DNA from: Paramacrobiotus metropolitanus
Lineage: Eukaryota > Tardigrada > Eutardigrada > Parachela > Macrobiotidae
DNA length: 64,000 nucleotides
Direction of reading: 5' to 3'
NCBI RefSeq assembly: GCF_019649055.1
Contig: NW_026570282.1
Coordinates: forward strand, 682,001 to 746,000
A model generated the notes under the pieces. That model made no database searches, was not told the DNA's origin, and worked only from the letters and a program-made list of their open reading frames with translations. Positions 1-9,294 of this stretch are shown in pieces; positions within the stretch are counted from its first letter, which is position 1, and the number at the start of each line of letters is the position of its first letter. The translations under genes were made by a program, and so were the position numbers.

Positions 1-163
1 TCAGTAATTACACTGGTCCGAAGTGGACAAATGCGGAAAAGCAAATTTGTTATGCCACCATCGAAATTATGTGTGCAATAATTGTGGGCTAAAAATGAAG
101 TCGCATTAAAATGGGAACTCTTCCATATCACAAAATGTTTCATTACATTAGAATCAGTAGATA

Positions 164-1460
164 TTAAATGAACAGATACTCGTGAACCGGCCATAAAAGC
201 CATAAACATGTGTCCAGCTTCAGCCATAAAAACGTTTCGAATAAGGCAGCAATTACGATTCCCAGAAGGGCTCCAGCAAATACGTCGCTCACATAATGTC
301 GTCCCAGGACTGCCCGCGAAACACAAACGCTCAACGCCCAAAACGTTATTAAACACTGCAAAACAGTAAGCAAAACCGCATGATTGACTTCTCCAAGACA
401 TTTTACAAAGAACATTTGAGCGAATGGAAGGCGCAGACATTTTTTATCATACTTTGTCTACGGGGTCATAAATCCACCGACTGCAGAAAAGAACAGCAAC
501 CATTACGGATCGGCTGGCATGACCAGAAGGAAAGGAAAACTGGTCAGGGCTGATTTTTGCATGGGATAGTTGCGTGGCATAATTAGGACGTCCACGCCGA
601 AAAACAGCTTTTGTGGTTGCAACCACGAGAATATCAACGATAAGAGCTGCAAAAGAAAAAGGTACAATAGTACGAGTACAAACGCACTCACAACATAAAA
701 ACAGGAAATCAGTATGATTTGGGCATTTACAAAACAAGTACACGGTTTTACGAATAAAATAAACCATTTTCGTATGTATTCCTTTCTGACAAAATTTTGC
801 AGCATTGTTAGCGAAAAACATTTTTGGAACGGTAAACAATCAAACGCTACTTTCGTAAAAATAACACTGGAAATCAAAACGTATACGTACTTGAAACTCT
901 TTCAAAAAAATATATGAAAAAAATCTACTAGACAACCATAGAATTACTTATTTTGAATACGAGTACCGAACAAAATTATGTCAAAGCAAAGATCCTCAAA
1001 TCATTAAAAACAACCGATGAAACCTGCAATTAATAACTAAAACTGGGAAATGTTACACAAAAATTGTGACCTCACAGCGCCAAAACAAACAGGAACGATT
1101 CACATTACGGCAAATTTAATATTTCAAGACAAAATTATTCGTACGAAAAAATACGATAGCAACTCACGGTCAGTAACGGTATGCATAGTGCATACAACTT
1201 ACTTTGATACAACAACAAATGGATACCAACACATGGATATTATATTGTTTATTTATTGCTGGAGTATTACAAAAGAAAAAATTATGTTTTAGATGGGCAA
1301 GTACTTTCAACTGACCATAAAACAAATTCGTCCAAAATTGCACGGATTCTGCAGGAATGGCCGTCGTGACTTTGATGGCTGCGATAAGAAACCAAGGCAC
1401 ACCGTGTCCTGACAGTGACAAAAACACAACACACTGTACTTCTATACTATAAGAATTCAT
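164..1460 (-). CDS. PLPP6: PLPP6-like PAP2 lipid phosphatase
   Basis: Type-2 phosphatidic acid phosphatase family; PLPP6 members dephosphorylate presqualene and polyisoprenoid diphosphates in ER or nuclear membranes. I read three exons: 1460-1316, 646-453 and 355-164, joined in phase to give about 176 residues. An N-terminal SGHGVPWFL stretch is typical of PLPP6. All three PAP2 motifs are present: KAVFRRGRP (C1), FPSGHASR (C2) and SRAVLGRHYVSD (C3), with the catalytic histidines intact. Hydrophobic stretches before C1 and after C2 and C3 fit a multi-pass enzyme. The boundary joining NLFY to ALIVDILVVA restores the human-like order NLLFALLLD. The start is uncertain: vertebrate PLPP6 has about 100 more N-terminal residues, so an unrecognised upstream exon is possible. 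Family call is confident; exact substrate is inferred. Confidence 0.85.
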
Positions 1461-3170
1461 TTATGGCGAGTTATCGAACGTTAACCGTACGATACGGCAG
1501 CAACCCATGAGTAATCACGAATGATGCATAGAAAAAACATCCGAAGCAACCGTTGCAGCTGCGATATTTGAGCGCCCTGACTTACGGTAAATTAAACTTA
1601 TCATGCGGTACGCGGAGCACTGTATAAGGAACGCGAAACAAAAATTAGAAAATTTTACTAATTAATTAATTTGAATGCCAGGTGAACAACGTGTTGCACT
1701 TTACTATGCAATATCACAATAGCCAGAATATCCACATGACATATTCATGCAAATTAGCACTGAAATTAATCAATTTGTCTAATTAGATTGATTTCAGACT
1801 TAATTGTTGGCCAAAAAAAGAAGTCGCTCTGCTGAGGCTCCAATTAATTAATGAAGATTCATAATAATGGCAGAGGTTATTTTTAATAATAATTCTGATA
1901 TTCCATAGATGAACTGCGTACGCGGCCTAAAACAACTGCAGACTGCATGGATAAGTCAACGATGCCGAATCGTAAATCTAGTCGAGACTAGATTTACGAT
2001 ACGGCAGACTTATGCAACGTTGCCTTAAAGTGGGCATGTATTGACGGTTCCGTGCATCCAATCCATGAGCGCAGCCTTATCTCGCAGTGACACATGCAGA
2101 TAACTCACACACGTCGAACCGTTCGACATGACGATGAATTTGTCATATTATTTGTGTTTTGAATTCTTATACTGTACATATACCTACATAACGGTAATTA
2201 TTTCGATGTGCGTAGAGGTTAAGAGCAGATTTACCTGAATATTCAAGAATGCGGCAAAGCACCCGCAAAAGCAGGAAAGGTTTGGATAATCCTACCGGTT
2301 GACCGCAATATGCCAGTCGTTTTGACAGAGCAAAATCATGCTCAACAAATCGTTCTCGGTGAGATCTTCTCAGCACAGCGGAGGATGACTGGGCTGCTGT
2401 CGCAACATCCGAAGGAAAGGTGGCGGAATGCTGCATCTCACGATATTCCGTATTATCGACTTCTGCAACTTATGATATCTGCAATGCGTTGTCTTGCTAC
2501 TCTTGCACTTTCCAGAACCTAAATGCATAACTATCACCATATAGTCTATCATAGTAACTTCTCCTATGTATTGTAGTGCACCCATTATTCCCATGTAAAA
2601 GCAGAAGCGTAGTGCATATGAAGCCACTGTAGTGTTGGTAATTTGGTATTACTTCTGTTGTACTCACCTGGAAAGCCTTCCTTCCACGAGCGTCGAAGCA
2701 AAGATATTTTTATAAGTAATACCGGTTACAATTTATAAAACAAATTACTTATCGGAAGTTTATGTGAACATAAATAACCTGCCCGAAATGAGAAATTTTC
2801 TGCCCCTCACAGGGAGTCGCAGCTGTTTCCAACTCACATCACAGCTACGAGTATGGTAGATCAAAATTCTGCGCTCGCTGCCAGATGGGAGGGGTGGCTT
2901 TATAGTCTCGACTGACTTTCGAGTGTCAGTTTGTACCGGCATGGTTAGCAGCCGTCCAAACAATGCGCGCCGTAGATGTCCTACACAACTCTTCCCGTTA
3001 TGAATAGGAAACCCTTTCAGCTTCCACACAAGAATTTCAAGGGATATGGAATTTCGGTTTGTTTATCTTCCATGACATACTTTTCAAAATATTTCCTCTT
3101 CAGTAAGTAACGTCACACGTGTATGTTTCACAACTAGTCCAGCATTTGCCTGTGCAACTCTATCTTGGTA
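1461..3170. other. Intergenic, no gene recognised
   Basis: AT-rich spacer upstream of the PLPP6-like gene. The short open frames here carry no recognisable motif. The only clear structure is the large inverted repeat at 1963-2006. An upstream PLPP6-like exon could lie just inside this stretch. Confidence 0.5.
1963..2006. repeat. Perfect-core inverted repeat (hairpin)
   Basis: ATCGTAAATCTAGTC, a 2-base spacer, then its exact reverse complement (15-bp arms, 1969-1983 and 1986-2000). Pairing resumes after one A/A mismatch as TGCCG/CGGCA, giving 21-bp arms with one mismatch. It lies in a gene-free stretch. Confidence 0.9.
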
Positions 3171-3353
3171 CAGTGAAACCTGGTTACTAAATACACCTTC
3201 GGTTAAAGCAAAACCGTATGTGTTATCCAGGTGTAAGTATTACACAGAGCTATATTACAGTCTATGGGACACGCCGGTTAAACTTTCCGCGTATCAATAT
3301 GTAATTTCCAGGTGTATGTATTTACCGGTGTATGTAATAGACAGGTTTCACTG
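3171..3353. mobile_element. TA-flanked MITE (pogo/mariner type)
   Basis: 183-bp non-coding element starting CAGTGAAACCTG and ending CAGGTTTCACTG, flanked on both sides by TA (3169-3170 and 3354-3355). Similarity of the two ends extends imperfectly to about 40 bp through ATACACC blocks. TA target duplication and a CAGTG tip fit the Tc1/mariner-pogo superfamily. No transposase is encoded. Confidence 0.75.
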
Positions 3354-4001
3354 TATGTACTTACAACTACTGTACACTGTGCCGGTAATGGAAACTGTTT
3401 CTTTTGGACGAAATACATACTTTGTAGAAGTGTAGAAAGCGGACAATAAAAATGCATAAACATAAAGTCTACTAAATGTAACTAGTAAGTAAATTGAACA
3501 GTTTATGCTTACTGTATTTCTGGTTTTTCACGCACGTGTAGACATTTAATTACCACATTCAGTTTTTAAGCATCTGATTCCTCTGTTACAAAATTCGATT
3601 TTTGTTGCTTTTAATTGAGTACGCGTGCGCAAGTCAATCGTACGAAGAAGAGGGCTTGAAATATTATCATAACATGAGCTACAGTAGTCACAGTTACCAT
3701 TTACCAATACCTCGTGAGCTTTATACAACATTTATGACAATTTTATAATGACCGTTACAGTTACATCAGGAAGTCATAGTGAGTAATGTAAACATTTTCT
3801 ACTTGATCAGTGTAAAACAAGTGAAAAAATAAAAACATCTAACAAATAAAATTGACAGAATTACGTATGTACTTAAAACACAACTGTAGTACAGGAATCA
3901 TTATGACAATGGAATCAAATACAATAAGAAAACTTCCTCAAACTGAACACTTTGATCATTGCGGCAATGCGAAACAGCAATCCATTCCCCACGGTGTCCA
4001 A
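3354..4001. other. Intergenic, 3' of ADP/ATP translocase
   Basis: AT-rich spacer containing the 3' flank of the translocase gene. No coding or RNA feature recognised. Confidence 0.5.
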
Positions 4002-5412
4002 TTAATGGCCCACCTTCCTCGCACCTGGCTGTTGTTCCATAGCATGTCTCAATTCATCAAAAATAACCAACACCAGCGCGCCACCAATGCCACGGAGCAT
4101 GTTGGACACGGCGCCCATAAAGAATGCCGGGAAACCTTCATTTTTGGCAATTTTCATCATGGCGTCCAGTGAATTCTTGTATAGAATTTCCTTGCGTCCC
4201 GACTGCATCATCATGCGTCGTCGCACGGTATCCCACGGATACCTAAAGCACAAACAAAATCTGAAAATTGTACTAATAATGTAGCTGGGTCAGAATTACG
4301 CCATGAATTCGGCAATCGTCGTGACGGTGAGGGCGATCATGAAATTAAGCATGATCGGAACTTTGCCTTCCTTGAAGTAAATCTTGGATGTGTCAAACAG
4401 ACCGAAATATGCCGCTCGATAAATAAATATTCCCTGGACGGAAACGTTGAAACCGCGATACAAGCCGCGAATGCCATCGGTCTGGTAGATTTTCCTCATG
4501 CAGTCCCATAAACCAGTGAACTCACGAGTTCCCGCGTTTTTACCAACATCCACGCCTAAAGAACAGCTAATTTCATACGTAGTCAGTCAGTCAGTTGTAA
4601 TTCCATGCAAATCCGATCCACTGTATACCGCTGAAAACTTTTTGCAACAAAATATTTGTATGTTTCATGTTAAAGTTTCCAAAAACCTGAGGTTAATTTA
4701 TGTGAATCACATAACGCTACACAACAAATGGCGACAATTCCCGAATTCCGAAAAACACTGTTGAAAGCAGAAAGAGGGGTCGGAAAATACGTCTATAATG
4801 TATTTAACTCAGAAGTCCCAGTTCTACGCTATAAGTCGGTATAATTGTATAGTCACATTAAATAATAATTCAATTATTCGCAATAACGAATAATTAGCAG
4901 TTAATCCGGTTATTATGCAATGACAAACTGAACTTTCTCGCAAAGAACCATTCAGTACGAGTATATTATTCTGTATATACTATATAGTACATACCAAGCC
5001 GAGTTCGGGCAAAATCCAAGGGATAAACGAAAACCAGCGACGTCATACCAGCTGCACCCCCGGCCAGAACATTGCCCAGGAAGAAGCGGAAAAACTGTTT
5101 ATCCTTGTCAACGCCCGACAAGAAGATGCGCTTATATTGGTCTTTAAATGCAAAATTCAAGGCTTGCGTGGGGAAATACCGAATGACGTTGGCCCAGTTA
5201 CCACGCCAGAAACTGATATATCCCTGCTCCTTTGGAATACGAATGAAAGCGTCCACCATGCCTTTATAGCGCTGCTGCGGCGTGATCTGCGCTGAGTCCT
5301 TCTGCACCTGTAAAATGAGTTTGACACGCTCTAACGGGGCCACAGCCGTTTTGGAAATGGCTGCGGCAATTCCTCCCGCCATAAAATCCTTCAATACTGC
5401 TGTCGCATCCAT
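4002..5412 (-). CDS. SLC25A4: ADP/ATP translocase (mitochondrial carrier)
   Basis: Inner-mitochondrial-membrane antiporter exchanging matrix ATP for cytosolic ADP. Three exons, 5412-4995, 4555-4300 and 4242-4002, splice in phase to 304 residues, the usual length for the family. All three mitochondrial carrier repeats are visible, with signature PxD/ExxR/K motifs (PLERVK, PLDFAR, PWDTVR). The diagnostic RRRMMM nucleotide-carrier motif is intact directly after the third signature. The start ATG at 5412 gives [10 protein letters not shown], like other animal ANTs. The symbol denotes the family; vertebrate paralogue identity cannot be assigned. A diverged fragment of the first exon recurs at 8829-8915. 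Confidence 0.97.
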
Positions 5413-6069
5413 GGTGAAGGTGTCAGCTAAGCCAAATTATCCGAGGGAGGAACCAGCGATATGCAGCCCTACGAAAATGCAAATGTACGGATGAGCACCT
5501 GCGGCGGCCGCTGTCTGTATGCACAAACAAGTTTACAGAGTCAAGGGGGACACAGGCTGCACACCATCATCCAAATCAACTTAATTATGACGAAAAAACA
5601 TCGCTACTTACTGCAAAAGATGTTGTTCAAAGTAGCACTGTAGCAGGAAACTTAACAAATTAGATACCTCGCAATCCTTATCATAAGCATTGCAAGATTT
5701 ACGATAAATCGTTTATCGTAGGCTGATACTTCGTATAAACGCATGAGCATTGAGCACTGGTGGTACTTAAAGTTCTGGTTACAGGTTACAGTAATAAAAT
5801 GACACGTAGCGAAAGCATTTCGGATCAAGCGACAACCAGTGGCGGAAGGTCTGTAGTCGCGCCTGCCGGTGAGACGCGTGAATTGACTGACTTCGGATGT
5901 ACAGTGTACTCACTCGCTCCATGAGTGTCCCGCACCAGATTTGGGTGATTGCTGATTGGTTTAGTTAAAATTTTACGTATTACTTTTTCTTCGTTGTATT
6001 ATAGCCCGAACTCGGAAGCAAGAAACCGAAAAGCCTTTATAAACGATGAAAATCTAAACGAAGCGCTTC
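5413..6069. other. Translocase 5' flank and spacer
   Basis: Presumed 5' UTR and promoter region of the minus-strand ADP/ATP translocase, followed by AT-rich spacer reaching a LINE fragment. No TATA box or other site can be assigned with confidence. Confidence 0.4.
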
Positions 6070-6115
6070 ATGTCAAAAGCGCTTCACAAGATCAATACGT
6101 CTGGGAAATGACCTT

Positions 6116-6715
6116 TTGAAATATCCTGAGCGGCTGGCTGAACTTAAATGGGACACTCTGAGTCATCGCCGCTTAAAAAAGGCTTTAGAATTCGTTTACA
6201 AGTTAAAGTTTGGTAAAATTGCCCTAAGCGAAGTAATAATAGCTCCATTGGAAATTTCGTCTGCTGCGCTTGAATCTGTTTCAGATCACACCCGTGCAAC
6301 CACCCGCCTCCTCCGCCATCCATGCCCTATTAAACTGACTACAACAACGCTCTGTGGAGCAGTTGTAGCGTCACGTCGTGGATCACATTTGGATAATCTG
6401 GTCGACCTTTGGAATGAACTGCTTCTTCCTACGGAAGCCTACCTGTCACTGACATCCTTTCGGAACGCGCTGGAGAATGTCGAATGGAACACACTAACAG
6501 CCGCTAAACGACTCCTGGATGTTCGTTAGTCTCTTTTTTTTAAGTTTAATGTGTTTTCATGCCACACACTGCATAAAACTTTATCCCTGTTTTCATTTTG
6601 TCTTATCTCATGTCTGCTAATCACAATAATGTTTTGCTTTTATCTGTCTACTGCTGACTTTTGTCTGTTGCCTGGAGGGGGGTTTCCGCCCCGTTGCAAA
6701 GGACATTAAATCAAT
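6116..6715 (+). mobile_element. 5'-truncated non-LTR retrotransposon (LINE) 3' end
   Basis: An open frame of 137 codons (6116-6529) reads like the extreme C-terminus of CR1/L2/RTE-type LINE reverse transcriptases: LSHRRLKKALEFVYKL matches the LxxRRLxxDLxxxYK block, and LVDLWNELLLP plus SLTSFRNALENVEW match the terminal WNxLP and SFKxxLD block. The frame is followed by a 3' UTR ending with a GC-rich hairpin (GGGGGGTTTCCGCCCC, near 6675) and a short ATCA-type tail (ATTAAATCAATCAATC), which is typical of LINE 3' termini. No RT catalytic core or endonuclease is present, so this is a dead 5'-truncated copy. The 5' truncation point is not defined and may lie upstream of 6116. Superfamily assignment is by motif memory. 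Confidence 0.7.
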
Positions 6716-6780
6716 CAATCGAAGCTGTCTGTGTTTGTACAATACTACAGTTTACACTACTTACGCCATACCATTGTAAC

Positions 6781-6917
6781 GGGTACTAATAAACCCTGGG
6801 AATGGGATTTGGGAAATGGTATTGGGATTTGGTAATGGTATTGGTAATGGGAATCAAAGTAATTGTTGGGAATGGTATTTCGTAATGGGAATGGGAATGG
6901 GAAAACGACCGATAAAA
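6781..6917 (+). repeat. Left terminal inverted repeat
   Basis: 137 bp built from degenerate GGGAAT/GGTAAT/GGTATT units. It matches the right repeat apart from a 6-bp indel (one GGTATT unit) and a few substitutions. Confidence 0.9.
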
Positions 6918-7594
6918 CAGCATAACGGTATTACAGTATGCTTGTTGTCATTATGTTTACCTGTTATATTCGAAGTAAGGGTATCACTTAGAAGCAATAC
7001 ATATTAGGAAATGACTACGGCCATCCTTATTCATCGCGTTTTTATATTGTTACCTTTTTACCAACCCGTTAATTGTTAGCACCATTTTGTTCTCTTTATC
7101 AAATAAACACACCCTGATGTCGGTTTTTATGGGCAGTGTTGGGTACCCATTTTAATTTGTATTTTCATATAAATAATTTCTTTTTCCAATACGGAAACAT
7201 TTCTCTGCACTAGAAAATTTCCACGCAACCAAGTTCTTCCCAGTGTGTATAACACTTTTTAATGACGGTATAAAACGCATCCATATTTTCGGCCCTTTCA
7301 GATGGCTCTTCGCGAACTACAACGTAGTCGACCGTTCGAACCACAGCTGCAGACTGGCAGTTGTTTCCGACATTTACTTTTAAATTTTAAATGTTCGGCT
7401 TTCTCCCAGAAGAATTTATGAGCGGCTGCGGATGAAATTTTATTGTATTTTGGCAAAATTAGAAATATTCTCGTGATTGATTTCTCCAGCAAACGTAATA
7501 TGTATATATATCGATAAATACGTTCGGATCTTTAGCACGAATATCATTCAGGGCCCAGGCAGTAGTCAAACAAATAATTCTTACACTATAGCTG

Positions 7595-7706
7595 CATGCA
7601 CGGGTAGAACTGGCGTTGGCTAAATGCACGGTTGACCTTTTGCTGCCTGCACGGGTGTTGACTACGGGCACGGAATTTCTGCACGGGTGTTGGCTGCGTG
7701 CACGGC
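7595..7706 (+). repeat. Cluster of GCACGG motifs
   Basis: Six copies of GCACGG, mostly as TGCACGGG(T), at irregular 13-28 bp spacing inside the MULE-like element, with recurring GTTGGCT between some of them. A related inverted copy (CCCCGTGCACGCAGC) occurs near 8150. It could be a subterminal transposase-binding array or a decayed minisatellite. Confidence 0.6.
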
Positions 7707-8656
7707 TAATTTATTTATTTCAAATCTTCTATTACACGGATTTGTGAATAAAAAAGCGTTTCCAATTTATTTTAAAATCTCGTTTTTTGGTGCTCAGATA
7801 TTTTTGAAACCTTAAGCTATATGTATTTTAAAAAAAGTATTCTCGAATGCATGTTCAGTGCTATCAATGCTCCACTCTGTAGTCTGTACATGCCATGAAA
7901 ACAAGACCACTCCATCCTACCGCAGACAGGGTTAACAAAAGTCAAACCGGGAAACATTTTCTTGAAATCTGAGTTTTGATGCCTTATCAAGAAACTGGGT
8001 GCTATCAAATGGTAACATGTGTTACGAAGGCGGCTGCAAAATTTTGGTTGAGTTTAATCAGTCATGTGCGCAACAAAAGAGTATGAAATTATGGAAGGTA
8101 AAATTCTAAGTTATTCAATAGATATAATATTCAAATGTATAATTAAAACCCCGTGCACGCAGCATCGATTAATTTCTATATATCGCACAAATCGAGCTAC
8201 TTAATAGAAAATCTAGGCTTCAACTAAATCATATTTTGGAAATTGTGGGAGGTTGAGGACTATAAATTAAGCAATAGGGCAGTATACTAAAGTATTTTTC
8301 GTAGCTTCCGTTTGCACAAAAACGTTTCGCTCAAAATGATCTGAGTTCTAGGAAACCACATTCTTCGGCAGGACCTTTTTAACATACAACTCTATGGGAG
8401 ATTCAACTTTATGTAAGATTACCTAAAGGTCATAACGCAGTGTAACTTTACTAAACCGTAACGGGCACCTTTTGGGTAAGTACCTCAATAGTTTTCAAAT
8501 AGTTCTGCAAAAAAGAGGTTCCAGTTTCAGTTTTCCTGAGCCGTAATAAAAGGTTAGAACAGAAAATGGGAAAAATAAAACGATGAGCATAAATACTCGT
8601 ATTTTGAAATTTATTTTATGCAAGAAACGAATAACATTTCAGCTTCGCCTGCTCAA

Positions 8657-8799
8657 TTTTATCAGTCGTTTTCCCATTCCCATTCCCATTACGAAATACC
8701 ATTCCCAACAATTATTTTGATTCCCATTACCAATACCATTACCAATACCAAATCCCAATACCATTTCCCAAATCCCATTCCCAGGGTTTATTAGTACCC
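8657..8799 (-). repeat. Right terminal inverted repeat
   Basis: 143-bp reverse complement of the 6781-6917 repeat, one GGTATT-type unit longer. Confidence 0.9.
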
Positions 8800-8828
8800 C
8801 ATTGTAACATACAAAATACAACAGATAT

Positions 8829-8915
8829 CTGAGTTCTGCACCTGTAACATGAGTTTGACACGCTCTAACGGGACCACGAGATCAAGAACGGAAAATGGCA
8901 TCGCCATTCAAAAAA
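8829..8915 (-). pseudogene. ADP/ATP translocase exon fragment
   Basis: About 50 bp (8829-8877) match 5292-5343 of the intact translocase exon 1 with two substitutions and one 3-bp gap. The encoded PLERVKL and LQVQ are preserved. Weaker similarity continues to about 8915. It begins 20 bp outside the right target duplication of the MULE-like element. It is too short to function. Confidence 0.7.
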
Positions 8916-9294
8916 CATACTCGTTCAATACGAGTACTTTATTTAACATTACCAAATTACCAAATTTTAACCAAAAAGTCCCGAACTGACGGTTGAAGCT
9001 TACGTCACGCGTAATAAACCGTATACGTATTGTACTAGAATAAAAGCACACGATTAAAATCAAAAGATACGGCATTACAAGTTAGAGCAAGGCGCAAGCC
9101 ATCTTAAATTCCAGCTGCTAACATCAAAATTCTTTTTACAAAAATACTGAAGATAAATACACATCTCATAAGGAAGCAGGAAAAGATCAAGTAGGGTAAA
9201 GATTTCTGTGCAAAAAGATCTCAGAACCTGATTCAAAAAGAGGAATAAACTAACGATTATTAAATTTTACCACATGCTGCCATGCATCATGCAA
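8916..9294. other. Intergenic, 3' of menin
   Basis: AT-rich spacer holding the menin 3' UTR. Near 8930 two TACTCGT/ACGAGTA motifs lie close together. Nothing else recognised. Confidence 0.4.

Larger units (their letters stand above)
6781..8799. mobile_element. Non-autonomous DNA element, long TIRs, 9-bp TSD (MULE-like)
   Basis: 2019-bp element whose ends are long inverted repeats (6781-6917 and 8657-8799) beginning GGGTACTAAT. It is flanked by an exact 9-bp direct duplication CATTGTAAC (6772-6780 and 8800-8808). Target duplications of 8-11 bp with TIRs over 100 bp are characteristic of Mutator-like elements; the superfamily is inferred, since no transposase is visible. The internal 1.7 kb is AT-rich and has no convincing reading frame. 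It contains a cluster of GCACGG motifs at 7595-7706. It sits between a LINE fragment and an ADP/ATP translocase fragment. Confidence 0.8.

Noticed and set aside
4002-4253. Reading the third translocase exon as a separate short gene
   Set aside because: It joins in phase to the upstream exons and completes the third carrier repeat with RRRMMM.
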